From: Pararhodobacter zhoushanensis
GTDB lineage: Bacteria > Pseudomonadota > Alphaproteobacteria > Rhodobacterales > Rhodobacteraceae
NCBI RefSeq assembly: GCF_003990445.1
Contig: NZ_REEZ01000005.1
Coordinates: 62,001 to 126,000, forward strand
DNA length: 64,000 nt
Direction: 5' to 3'
Position numbers and translations under genes: made by a program. Below are positions 8,096-15,934 of the stretch, piece by piece. How positions within the stretch are numbered: position 1 is the stretch's first letter; every line of letters starts with the position of its first letter. The notes beneath the pieces are model-generated. The model made no database searches. It had not been told where the DNA came from and saw only the letters and a list, made by a program, of their open reading frames with translations.

Positions 8096-9538
8096 ATGTT
8101 CCAACGTGTTGAAATCCCGCTGTGGTTGCTCAGCCTGATCCTGCTCTTCGCAGCGGTCGCGTTTCTGTCGCATTTTCTGTTCCCCTCGGTCCGCTGGTTC
8201 CTGCGCCGCCGGATGGAGCGCGCGGTCGAGGAGCTGAACAAGCGGCTTGAGCGCCCGATCCAGCCGTTCAAGCTGATGCGGCGGCAGGATAATGTGATCC
8301 GGCTGGTCTATGACCCGCAGGTGATGGCCGCCGTCGCCGACTATGCGCGCGAGCAGGGCATTCCGCGTTCTGTCGCCTTCGAGATGGCGCGCCGCCATGC
8401 GCGCGAGATCGTGCCGGGGTTTTCAACCGCCACCTATTTCGGCTTCGCCATCCGCGTAGCGCGGGGTCTCAGCCGGTTGTTCTATAAGGTGCATCTGGGG
8501 CGCGGCGATGCGCAAACGCTGCGCGACATTGACCCCAAGTCGGCGGTGGTTTTCGTCATGAACCACCGCAGCAACATGGATTATGTGCTGGTGACATGGC
8601 TGGCAGCGGATCGCTCGACGCTCAGCTACGCTGTGGGCGAATGGGCGCGGGTCTGGCCGCTCAGGGCGCTGATCCGGGGGATGGGCGCGTATTTCATCCG
8701 GCGACGCTATTCCAGCACGCTCTACCGTGCGGTGCTGGCGCGCTATGTGCAGATGTCGGTGCAGGAAGGCGTCACGCAGGCGATGTTCCCCGAAGGCGGG
8801 CTCAGCCTGACCGGGGCGGTGGGGTCGGCCAAGAAGGGTTTGCTGCACTACATCGTGCGCGCCTTCGAGCCGGACGAGGAACAGGACGTCGTCTTTGTTC
8901 CCGTTGCGCTGAACTATGACCGGGTGCTTGAGGATGAGGTGCTGATCGCGGCCGGCACAACCGGCAGCCGCCGCTTCCGGCTGCGGCTGGGTGAGGCGGC
9001 GGGGTGGTTCTTCTGGATCCTGTGGCAAAAACTGCTGCGCCGGACCAGCACTTATGGCCACGCGGCGGTGTGCTATGGCGCACCGTTGTCGCTGCGCGCG
9101 CATCTTACCGGCCAGACCGATATCGGATCCGAGCGCAGCACCGAGGTGTTGGCCGAGGAACTGATGACCCGAATCCGCGCCGCCGTGCCCTTGCTGCCGG
9201 TTCCGCTGACCGCTGCGGCCATGACGCGGCTGGGCGGAAGCGCCAGCCTGCTGGAACTGGAGAGCGGGGTCAGCACGCTGGTCGACGAAGCGCGCGCCAA
9301 AGGGGCAACGTTGCACCTGCCCGGCGGCACCGTGGTCGAGGCCGTTCGTTTCGCTGCCGAGGCGCTGCAGCGCCACAAGATCGTGCTTCGGGACGCGGAC
9401 GTGTTGCGGATCGCGCCGGGCAAGGAGGCGGCGTTGGCCTATTACGCGGCATCGGTTGAGCAGCGGCTTTCCGAACCCGGTGCCGATCTTTCCGAGGGGC
9501 TGGTGCCCCTGACACTCCCGGATGTCACCGAGACATAA
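8096..9538 (+). CDS. Glycerol-3-phosphate/1-acylglycerol-3-phosphate acyltransferase family protein
   Basis: Acyltransferase of the PlsB/PlsC superfamily, 480 residues, presumably acylating a lysophospholipid or glycerol phosphate at the inner membrane. There is an N-terminal membrane helix (IPLWLLSLILLFAAVAFLSH). The catalytic motif NHxxxxD is at MNHRSNMDYVL and the FPEGG motif at AMFPEGGLSLTG. It is longer than PlsC (about 240) and shorter than PlsB (about 800), resembling the intermediate-length group common in Rhodobacterales. The acyl acceptor cannot be told from sequence. ccr follows on the same strand after 109 bases with its own regulatory motif. Confidence 0.75.
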   Translation: MFQRVEIPLWLLSLILLFAAVAFLSHFLFPSVRWFLRRRMERAVEELNKRLERPIQPFKLMRRQDNVIRLVYDPQVMAAVADYAREQGIPRSVAFEMARRHAREIVPGFSTATYFGFAIRVARGLSRLFYKVHLGRGDAQTLRDIDPKSAVVFVMNHRSNMDYVLVTWLAADRSTLSYAVGEWARVWPLRALIRGMGAYFIRRRYSSTLYRAVLARYVQMSVQEGVTQAMFPEGGLSLTGAVGSAKKGLLHYIVRAFEPDEEQDVVFVPVALNYDRVLEDEVLIAAGTTGSRRFRLRLGEAAGWFFWILWQKLLRRTSTYGHAAVCYGAPLSLRAHLTGQTDIGSERSTEVLAEELMTRIRAAVPLLPVPLTAAAMTRLGGSASLLELESGVSTLVDEARAKGATLHLPGGTVVEAVRFAAEALQRHKIVLRDADVLRIAPGKEAALAYYAASVEQRLSEPGADLSEGLVPLTLPDVTET

Positions 9539-9590
9539 AGTTTCAATACTGACGTTTGTGGGGTTGCATTGTTGCGCGACCGATTCTATG

Positions 9591-9610
9591 CATGCTGCAA
9601 CTGCTGCATG
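9591..9610. promoter_or_regulatory. Candidate operator of ccr, motif shared with ecm
   Basis: TGCTGCAACTGCTGCA at 9593-9608 has two TGCTGCA units 9 bases apart and sits in an imperfect palindrome with CATG ends. It lies 40-55 bases before the ccr start and matches the site before ecm in 14 of 16 bases. Confidence 0.45.
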
Positions 9611-9647
9611 ATTTCTGCATTGCGGCACAGTGAATCAGGAGTGACTC

Positions 9648-10937
9648 ATGGCGCTTGATGTGAATCCCGGTATCGTCCCCTACGATGCACCCGAAAAAGA
9701 CCTCTACGAGATCGGTGAAATGCCGCCGCTGGGCTATGTGCCGCCGAAAATGTACGCGTGGTCGATCCGCCGCGAACGTCACGGCGAACCGGACAAGTCG
9801 TTTCAGGTCGAGGTTGTCGATACCTGGAAGATCGACAGCTACGAGGTGCTGGTTCTGGTGATGGCTGCGGGCGTCAATTATAACGGCGTCTGGGCTGGTC
9901 TCGGCGTGCCGATCAGCCCGTTCGACGGCCACAAGCAGCCCTACCACATTGCCGGTTCGGATGCCTCGGGCATCGTCTGGGCCGTTGGCGACAAGGTGAA
10001 AACCTGGAAAGTCGGCGACGAGGTGGTCATCCACTGCAATCAGGACGATGGCGACGACGAGGAATGCAACGGCGGCGATCCGATGTTCTCGCCCACCCAG
10101 CGCATCTGGGGTTATGAGACGCCGGACGGCAGCTTCGCGCAGTTCACCCGCGTGCAGGCGCAGCAGCTCATGCCGCGTCCCAAGCACCTGACCTGGGAAG
10201 AGGCCGCCTGCTACACGCTGACGCTGGCTACCGCGTACCGGATGCTGTTCGGCCACCACCCGCACGAGCTGAAGCCGGGCCAGAACGTGCTGGTCTGGGG
10301 CGCGTCGGGCGGTCTGGGTTCCTTCGCGATCCAGCTGATCAACGCGGCGGGGGCGAATGCCATCGGGGTGATCTCGGATGAGGACAAGCGCGAGTTTGTC
10401 ATGGGGCTGGGCGCCAAGGGCGTGATCAACCGCAAGGACTTCAAGTGCTGGGGGCAGCTGCCCACGGTCAATACACCCGAATACAACGAGTGGCTGAAAG
10501 AGGCGCGCAAGTTCGGCAAGGCGATCTGGGAGATCACCGGCAAGGGCGTCAGTGTCGACATGGTGTTCGAGCATCCCGGCGAGGCGACCTTCCCGGTTTC
10601 GGCGCTGGTGTGCAAGAAGGGCGGCATGGTGGTGATCTGCGCGGGCACCAGCGGCTTCAACTGCACCTTCGACGTGCGCTACATGTGGATGCACCAGAAG
10701 CGCTTACAGGGTTCGCATTTTGCGCATCTCAAACAGGCCTCATCGGCAAACCGCCTGATGATGGAGCGGCGCATTGATCCGTGCATGTCCGAGGTGTTCC
10801 CTTGGGCCGATATTCCCGCCGCGCATGTGAAAATGTTGCGCAATCAGCATAAGCCGGGCAACATGGCGGTTCTGGTGCAAGCACCGACCACGGGGCTGCG
10901 CACCTTCGAGGACGCGCTCGAAGCCGGCCGCCGCTGA
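9648..10937 (+). CDS. ccr: Crotonyl-CoA carboxylase/reductase
   Basis: Key enzyme of the ethylmalonyl-CoA pathway, 429 residues: NADPH-dependent reductive carboxylation of crotonyl-CoA to (2S)-ethylmalonyl-CoA. It is a medium-chain dehydrogenase/reductase with the N-terminal family block DLYEIGEMPPLGYVPPKMYA, the acidic insert QDDGDDEECNGGDPM and the nucleotide-binding loop VWGASGGLGSFAIQL. The C-terminal LRTFEDALEAGR is also typical. AGGAG precedes the start at about 9 bases. A strong terminator follows at 10960. With ecm 3.4 kb away and meaB in the window, the organism should assimilate acetate by this route. Confidence 0.96.
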   Translation: MALDVNPGIVPYDAPEKDLYEIGEMPPLGYVPPKMYAWSIRRERHGEPDKSFQVEVVDTWKIDSYEVLVLVMAAGVNYNGVWAGLGVPISPFDGHKQPYHIAGSDASGIVWAVGDKVKTWKVGDEVVIHCNQDDGDDEECNGGDPMFSPTQRIWGYETPDGSFAQFTRVQAQQLMPRPKHLTWEEAACYTLTLATAYRMLFGHHPHELKPGQNVLVWGASGGLGSFAIQLINAAGANAIGVISDEDKREFVMGLGAKGVINRKDFKCWGQLPTVNTPEYNEWLKEARKFGKAIWEITGKGVSVDMVFEHPGEATFPVSALVCKKGGMVVICAGTSGFNCTFDVRYMWMHQKRLQGSHFAHLKQASSANRLMMERRIDPCMSEVFPWADIPAAHVKMLRNQHKPGNMAVLVQAPTTGLRTFEDALEAGRR

Positions 10938-10959
10938 ACCCTCGCAGAGACGTCCGGTC

Positions 10960-10989
10960 AGGGACCACCCTTCTGGGTGGTCCCTTTTT
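10960..10989 (+). terminator. Rho-independent terminator of ccr
   Basis: AGGGACCACCC and GGGTGGTCCC pair around TTCT, followed by a run of five T. It ends the ccr transcript 22 bases after the stop codon. Confidence 0.92.
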
Positions 10990-11068
10990 GTTCGCAAAAC
11001 TTGCGGTGCGAAACCTTTTCTAAACTCTGTGGTCTCAGGCTCTGCTCCAGGTAACAAGGAGCAGCGCG

Positions 11069-11230
11069 GTGCCGCATGAATGGATGTTCAGGACGCTTGA
11101 AAACCTGCAGAGTTATGCGCGTCTGCATGGCATGGAAAAACTTGTCGAACATCTTGATCAAGGGCGCCTTTTAGCCGAGCTGGAGATCGCCAATCAGGGG
11201 CCGGTTCCCCCGCGTGAACATCTGCACTGA
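11069..11230 (+). CDS. Small conserved-looking hypothetical protein, 53 aa
   Basis: Short gene with a GTG start and a good ribosome site: AAGGAG at 11056-11061, 7 bases before the GTG. The product (start VPHEWMFRTLENLQSYARLH) is predicted almost entirely helical and mildly acidic, with the middle KLVEHLDQGRLLAELEIANQ. Codon use matches the neighbours. I do not recognise a named family, though short proteins of this look occur in Rhodobacteraceae. It lies alone between the ccr terminator and an FAD oxidoreductase, so it has its own promoter or belongs with the downstream gene. Confidence 0.6.
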   Translation: MPHEWMFRTLENLQSYARLHGMEKLVEHLDQGRLLAELEIANQGPVPPREHLH

Positions 11231-11289
11231 CCCATTGCAGGGCGCGCGCGGCTGGCCTAGCTTGGCGCTGATTTCAGCCCGAGGGCATC

Positions 11290-12561
11290 GTGCTTTCTTA
11301 TCCCGATACGTTCTACAGCCGAACCTTGGCTGACACCCGGTCACGGCCTCTTTTGCACGGCGATATCACTGCCGATTGCGTCATCGTGGGCGCGGGATTC
11401 GCGGGTCTGTTCACCGCGCTGACGCTGGCGCGGGGCGGCATGCGGGTCGTCGTGCTCGACTCGCAGTCGGTGGGGTTCGGTGCGTCAGGGCGCAACGGCG
11501 GCTTTGTGTCCGACGGGTTTGCCAGCAGTGCGGCGGCGATCCGCCAGCGCGTCGGAACACAGCATGCGGCGGCCTTGCAGGCGCTTTCGGTCGAAGGGGT
11601 GGACATCATGCGCCGGACCATCGCCGATCTGGCGATCCCCGGGGCAGATCCGGTCCCCGGCATCCTGCGCCTGCGCCGTTTTGACCGCGCGGCGGACCTG
11701 CAGGCCGAAGCGGGCGCGGACAGCCCCTATCTGGACCGAACGGTGATCGGGGCGCACATACGCTCGACGCGCTATCTGCACGGGATCGAAGACCGCAGCG
11801 GGTTCCACATCCACCCGCTCAACACCCTGCGCGGCATCGCGGTCGAGGTTGAGCGCCTGGGGGGCCGGATCTTTGAGAACAGCCCGGTGATCGGCACCGA
11901 TCTGAACGGGCCGGTCAAAAGCGTCAGCACGCAGCAGGGCCGCGTCACGGCCGAGCGGGTGGTCTTTGCGATGGGCGGCTATACCGGCCCGCTGGTGCCG
12001 CGCCTGCGCCGCGCGATCTTGCCGATTGCCACCTATGTGATGGTCTCGGAACCGGCGCCTGATCTGCTGGCAACCGCCATCCAGACCCGCATGGCCATCG
12101 GCGACGACCGCCGCGCCAGTGACTATTACCGGCTGGTTGCGGATGGCCAGCGGCTGCTCTGGGGCGGTCGGATCACCACCCGCGCCGCCAATATTCCCGG
12201 CATCACGCAGTCCCTGCGGGCCGAGATGCTGGGCGCATATCCGCAGCTCGCGCCCCTTAAGACCGAACTCGCGTGGAGCGGGCTGATGGCCTATGCGCGC
12301 CACCGCATGCCGCAGATCGGCAAGCTTGGCCCCAAGGTCTGGTACGTGACCGGGTTCGGCGGCCACGGGCTGAACACCACGGCAATCGGCGGCACGGTTC
12401 TGGGCGAAAAGCTGTTGGGGGAATCGGATCGCATCGCGTTGTTTGCCGAATACGGGCTGGACTGGGCCGGTGGCCCTGCCGGGCTGGTCGCTGCGCAGGG
12501 CACCTATTGGGCGTTGCAGGTGCAGGACTGGTGGCGCGAGCGCGCGGCGGTGCGGGGTTAA
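11290..12561 (+). CDS. FAD-dependent oxidoreductase (PuuB/OrdL-like)
   Basis: Flavoprotein of the DAO (glycine/D-amino acid oxidase) family, 423 residues, most similar in layout to gamma-glutamylputrescine oxidase and OrdL-type amine oxidases. The dinucleotide-binding motif is at residues 30-45 (CVIVGAGFAGLFTALTLA), followed by GFGASGRNGGFVSDGF, typical of this subgroup. The C-terminal flavin-contact segment is GFGGHGLNTTAIGG. It probably oxidises an amine or polyamine conjugate in the cytoplasm; the substrate is inferred only from family. The start is GTG at 11290. A PEP-mutase family gene follows 60 bases later. Confidence 0.82.
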   Translation: MLSYPDTFYSRTLADTRSRPLLHGDITADCVIVGAGFAGLFTALTLARGGMRVVVLDSQSVGFGASGRNGGFVSDGFASSAAAIRQRVGTQHAAALQALSVEGVDIMRRTIADLAIPGADPVPGILRLRRFDRAADLQAEAGADSPYLDRTVIGAHIRSTRYLHGIEDRSGFHIHPLNTLRGIAVEVERLGGRIFENSPVIGTDLNGPVKSVSTQQGRVTAERVVFAMGGYTGPLVPRLRRAILPIATYVMVSEPAPDLLATAIQTRMAIGDDRRASDYYRLVADGQRLLWGGRITTRAANIPGITQSLRAEMLGAYPQLAPLKTELAWSGLMAYARHRMPQIGKLGPKVWYVTGFGGHGLNTTAIGGTVLGEKLLGESDRIALFAEYGLDWAGGPAGLVAAQGTYWALQVQDWWRERAAVRG

Positions 12562-12621
12562 ATGTTCCCTTTGCGTTCTTTCTGAGCTAGGCTTCCGCGA
12601 AAGGCCACGCGGGAGAGAGCC

Positions 12622-13461
12622 ATGGATCAGACGGCAAAATTCGAGGCTTTTCAGGCCCTGCACGCGCGCGACGGGGCGTTTGTCGTGGCGAACCCGTGGG
12701 ATGCGGGGTCGGCCCGTCTGCTGGCTCATCTGGGTTTCGAGGCTTTGGCGACCACCAGCGCGGGCTATGCGTTTTCGGTCGGGCGGCGCGACTCGTTCGC
12801 CGGGTTGAGCCGCACGGAGCTGCTGGAGAACGCCCGCCAGATCGTCGACGCCTGCGATCTGCCGGTCAGCGTCGATCTTGAGGACGGCTTCGGCCCCGCG
12901 CCCGAAACCTGCGCCCAGACGATCCGCCTGGCGGTGGAAGTCGGGCTGGTCGGCGGCTCGATCGAGGATGCCACCGGCGATCCCGCCGCGCCGATCTACG
13001 ATCTGACCCATGCCGTCGAACGGGTCCATGCCGCCGCCGAGGCGGCGCGGGGCCTGCCGTTTCTGCTGACCGCGCGGGCCGAGAATTTCCTGTGGGACCG
13101 CCCCGATCTGGAAGACACCATTGCCCGGCTTCAGGCCTTCGCAAAGGCCGGGGCGGATGTGCTTTATGCGCCCGGCCTGCCCGATCTGGCCGCGATCCGC
13201 GCCGTCTGTGCGGCTGTGGACAAGCCGGTCAACGTGGTGATGGGCCTGAAAGGGCCGCGCTATTCGGTGGCTCAACTGGCCGCGGCCGGGGTGCGGCGGA
13301 TCAGCGTCGGCGGCTCTTTTGCCCGGGCGGCATTCGGCGGATTGCAGCGCGCGGCGCAAGAGGTGCTGGGGGCAGGGACGTTCAGCTATGCTCAGGACGC
13401 CATGTCCGGCGCCGAACTGACCGCGTTGATGTCCGACGACAGGCCGCAAAGCCGGCTCTGA
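12622..13461 (+). CDS. Isocitrate lyase/phosphoenolpyruvate mutase family protein
   Basis: TIM-barrel enzyme of the ICL/PEP mutase superfamily, 279 residues. Family marks are the N-terminal VANPWDAGSARLLAHLGF, metal-site segment VSVDLEDGFGPAPE, GGSIEDATGD and LTARAENFLW. The group includes oxaloacetate decarboxylases, PEP phosphonomutases and 2-methylisocitrate lyases; this short subgroup has no assigned reaction, and the KKCGH motif of lyases is not seen. GGGAGAGA provides a ribosome site. It may be cotranscribed with the FAD oxidoreductase. Confidence 0.85.
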   Translation: MDQTAKFEAFQALHARDGAFVVANPWDAGSARLLAHLGFEALATTSAGYAFSVGRRDSFAGLSRTELLENARQIVDACDLPVSVDLEDGFGPAPETCAQTIRLAVEVGLVGGSIEDATGDPAAPIYDLTHAVERVHAAAEAARGLPFLLTARAENFLWDRPDLEDTIARLQAFAKAGADVLYAPGLPDLAAIRAVCAAVDKPVNVVMGLKGPRYSVAQLAAAGVRRISVGGSFARAAFGGLQRAAQEVLGAGTFSYAQDAMSGAELTALMSDDRPQSRL

Positions 13462-13514
13462 CGGGAAGCGGCAACTTTGTTTGAACCTTGTGCGGGGAAC
13501 GCCCGACACAAGAG

Positions 13515-13535
13515 AGCCCATTGTGGGTTTTTTTT
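13515..13535 (+). terminator. Short Rho-independent terminator
   Basis: A short stem (AGCCCA / TGGGTT around TTG) runs into eight T residues at 13528-13535. It lies between the PEP-mutase family gene and the small secreted protein. Confidence 0.55.
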
Positions 13536-13554
13536 CAACCAAAGGACTTTCAGA

Positions 13555-13857
13555 ATGATCCGTTACATTGCCATCACCGCCACCGCCCTCAGCATCGCCA
13601 CCGCCGTTCCTGCCAGCGCCGGTCCGATCACCACACTGGGCGAGTGCTACACCGCCGTGCTCAACTGGTGCGTCAACACCTTCCCTGATCATGCCGACGA
13701 ATGCGGACAATCCTCGGGTTTTGATGCCTGCGATGAGGAATTCGGCAATGCCGCACACAGCACGGGCCTGAGCATCCAGCGCACCGGCCCCGTCATACCT
13801 GCGCGCACCTTTGCCCGCCTTGTCGCCGGTGCCCGACTGGTGCGCACCTCGCGCTGA
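13555..13857 (+). CDS. Small secreted cysteine-containing protein
   Basis: Protein of 100 residues with a clear Sec signal peptide (first ~21 residues, YIAITATALSIATAVPASAG). The mature part has four cysteines within about 35 residues (GECYT, NWCVN, DECGQ, DACDE), consistent with two periplasmic disulfides. No family is recognised. The start is the first ATG giving the signal peptide, preceded by AAAGGA at 13541-13546. It is framed by two terminators and so probably monocistronic. Confidence 0.7.
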   Translation: MIRYIAITATALSIATAVPASAGPITTLGECYTAVLNWCVNTFPDHADECGQSSGFDACDEEFGNAAHSTGLSIQRTGPVIPARTFARLVAGARLVRTSR

Positions 13858-13878
13858 TCTGTTTCGTCTGTGTGGTCG

Positions 13879-13919
13879 AAAGCCGTCAGGCCCCAACGGG
13901 TTCTGGCGGCTTTACTTTT
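13879..13919 (+). terminator. Rho-independent terminator
   Basis: AAAGCCGTCAG (13879-13889) pairs with CTGGCGGCTTT (13903-13913), one G-T pair, followed by a T-rich stretch. It closes the gene for the small secreted protein. Confidence 0.75.
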
Positions 13920-13965
13920 GCCGGGGGCTGTCGTCCAAAGGGCGCGTCAAAGCGCCTGAGGGTTT

Positions 13966-14586
13966 ATGTTTGCTGCCGTGTTTGCCGGGTTCCTGACCGG
14001 CCTCAGCCTGATTGCCGCCATCGGCGCACAGAACGCGTTCGTGCTGCGCCAAGGGTTGCGGCGCGAACATATCGGCGTGGTCGTGGCACTGTGCGCCGGG
14101 TCCGATGCGCTGCTGATTGCCGCCGGGGTTCTGGGCTTCAACGCGGCAGCGGACCGCCTGCCGTGGCTTGAGCCGGTGATGCTGTGGGGTGGGGTGGTGT
14201 TCCTGCTGGTCTATGGCGCGCTGCGGTTTCGCGCGGCGCTGAAAGGCGGCGAGGCGCTGGCCGCCGCGCAGGACGCGCCGGTGCCGCTGCGCCGGGTGGT
14301 GCTGACCTGCCTCGCGCTGACATGGCTCAACCCGCATGTGTATCTGGACACGTTGGCGCTGCTCGGCGCGCTGTCGTCGCAATATGCGCCGCACGAGGGG
14401 CTGTTTGGCTCGGGCGCGATGGTCGCTTCGGTGGTGTTCTTCGCCGCGCTTGGCTACGGGGCGCGGCTGTTGGCACCGGTGCTGGCGCGGCCCCGCGCCT
14501 GGGTGGTGGTTGAGCTCATGATCGGCGCGGTCATGTGGGCGATTGCGGTCAGTCTGATTGTGCAAGCGATGGGAGCAAGTTCATGA
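13966..14586 (+). CDS. LysE/ArgO family amino acid exporter
   Basis: Inner-membrane exporter of 206 residues in the LysE/ArgO family, exporting basic amino acids such as lysine or arginine. Six hydrophobic helices can be traced. The signature IGAQNAFVLRQGLRREH near residue 20 and WLNPHVYLDTLALLG in the middle are diagnostic of the LysE/ArgO subgroup rather than the broader RhtB group. Its stop overlaps the OsmC start by 4 bases (ATGA). Which amino acid is exported is not decided. Confidence 0.88.
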   Translation: MFAAVFAGFLTGLSLIAAIGAQNAFVLRQGLRREHIGVVVALCAGSDALLIAAGVLGFNAAADRLPWLEPVMLWGGVVFLLVYGALRFRAALKGGEALAAAQDAPVPLRRVVLTCLALTWLNPHVYLDTLALLGALSSQYAPHEGLFGSGAMVASVVFFAALGYGARLLAPVLARPRAWVVVELMIGAVMWAIAVSLIVQAMGASS

Positions 14587-15053
14587 AACATCACGCCTAT
14601 TCCTCAAAGATTCGCTGGACCGGCAACACCGGCGAGGGCACGGCGCATTACCGCGCCTATACCCGCGACTGGCAGGTGGCGGTGCCGGGCAAGCCGGTGA
14701 TCGAGTGCTCGAATGACCCGCTGCTGGGCGGGAACAAGGGTCTGATGAACCCCGAGGACATGCTGCTGAGCGCTTTGGCGGGCTGTCATATGCTGTGGTA
14801 TCTGCATCTGGCATCCGAGGCAGGGATCGTGGTCACCGCGTATGAGGATGATCCCGAGGGCACCGGAGAGCTGGCGCCCGACGGTGCCGCGCGCTTCGTC
14901 GGTGTCACACTGCGCCCCCGGATTACTGTCAAACCGGGCGCGGATCTGGCGCGGGCCGAGGCGATTCACCATGAGATCCACAAGGTCTGCTTTATCGCCC
15001 GGTCGGTGAATTTTCCGGTTCAGATCGACGCTGCGTTCTCGATCGAGGGCTGA
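14583..15053 (+). CDS. OsmC family protein
   Basis: OsmC/Ohr superfamily protein, 156 residues. The two redox cysteines are visible: Cys in ALAGCHMLWYLHLA and Cys in IHKVCFIARSVNFPV, the pair that reduces hydroperoxides in this family. The segment MNPEDMLLSALAGCHM is the family hallmark. It starts within the lysE stop, so the two are coupled. The last 34 bases overlap the end of the convergent chaC gene. It is distinct from the Ohr at 47781, which has its own regulator. Confidence 0.88.
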   Translation: MKHHAYSSKIRWTGNTGEGTAHYRAYTRDWQVAVPGKPVIECSNDPLLGGNKGLMNPEDMLLSALAGCHMLWYLHLASEAGIVVTAYEDDPEGTGELAPDGAARFVGVTLRPRITVKPGADLARAEAIHHEIHKVCFIARSVNFPVQIDAAFSIEG

Positions 15054-15733
15054 TCAGCGGGGCGTTCGGGCAGCCGTTCCAACCGCTCGGCCACCATCGC
15101 CTGCAACCGCCACAGATGGCTGTCGTGGATGCCGACCTCGGCCAGATGTTCGACGGTGTTGAGCAGGTATTCGGCCATCGTGCCGATGGTGCCGACGGAG
15201 GTCGCCAGCTTGTCTGCGACCTCGTCGATGCAGCCCTCGGGGCAATAGGCCACCCAGCTGCGGTCCATGGTAAAGGCTATCGCCCGCACCACGCCCTGAT
15301 CCGTCTTGCAGCGCACCCAGCTGGGCGGGCGGGGCGGCTCTTTTTGCAAGAGTGACACCAGATCGGCGTGCTCGTTGCCCGGCTCCATCCGCAGCGCAAC
15401 CCCGTGGCACGACCCGCCGCGATCCAATGACAGCATCTGGCCCGGTGCCTCGGGCGAGCCACGAAAGCGCAGCATCGGCCCCAGACAGAAGCTGCGGTGC
15501 CAGCCGTGGATCAGCGCCGCGCGCCGCTCGGCCACGGGCATGCGCGGGTTCCAGATCAGCGAGCCGCTGGCAAAGACCCACAGGCCCGACGGATCGGCCT
15601 GCGCCAGAAGCTGAGTAGCCATGTCGGTGTAGTAGGCGTCCGGCGTCGGCTCGTCCGGCAGGGGCCCTTCCGATTCCACGCGGGGCGGGAGGCGGTCGAC
15701 AAGGGCGCGGGTCAGTTTGATCGAATGAGGCAT
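15020..15733 (-). CDS. chaC: Gamma-glutamylcyclotransferase, ChaC-like
   Basis: Protein of 237 residues of the ChaC family (glutathione-specific gamma-glutamylcyclotransferase), which breaks glutathione into 5-oxoproline and Cys-Gly. The N-terminal substrate-binding loop is WVFASGSLIWNP (family YGSLIW). GWHRSFCLGPMLRFRGSPE and LSLDRGGSCHGVALR are further family blocks. The start at 15733 (ATG) is preferred over the TTG at 15739. It converges on osmC with a 34-base coding overlap, so antisense pairing of the mRNAs is possible. Confidence 0.85.
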   Translation of the reverse strand: MPHSIKLTRALVDRLPPRVESEGPLPDEPTPDAYYTDMATQLLAQADPSGLWVFASGSLIWNPRMPVAERRAALIHGWHRSFCLGPMLRFRGSPEAPGQMLSLDRGGSCHGVALRMEPGNEHADLVSLLQKEPPRPPSWVRCKTDQGVVRAIAFTMDRSWVAYCPEGCIDEVADKLATSVGTIGTMAEYLLNTVEHLAEVGIHDSHLWRLQAMVAERLERLPERPADQPSIENAASI

Positions 15734-15856
15734 GCCCAAAAGCTAGGCGCGGCACTGTAGCCGGTCGAGAGAAATGCCTGTGCGCTGCTGCACGGGCAGG
15801 GCTGCAGGAATGCGCGGACCGGTGATGCTTAATTTTGCGGCGTTTTGAGAAGATGG

Positions 15857-15885
15857 TTGACAGATGCGCCTTTTGACGGAATCAT
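15857..15885 (+). promoter_or_regulatory. Candidate promoter of the oxygenase/thiolase operon
   Basis: TTGACA at 15857-15862 is followed after 17 bases by a weak -10 (AATCAT, 15880-15885). It lies about 45 bases before the first ribosome site of the 14-gene operon, whose first start is at 15935 with a GGGGGGAGA site. The -10 is poor, so an activator may be needed. Confidence 0.35.
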
Positions 15886-15934
15886 GAGTTCAATAACGGT
15901 ATCTAAATTCCGCGGGCGCATTGGGGGGAGAACC

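Noticed and set aside
11485-13896. Open frame of 803 codons on the minus strand
   Set aside because: It is the antisense shadow of the FAD oxidoreductase, PEP-mutase family gene and secreted protein, with an Arg/Gly/Ala/His-rich composition typical of high-G+C shadows and no family motif.
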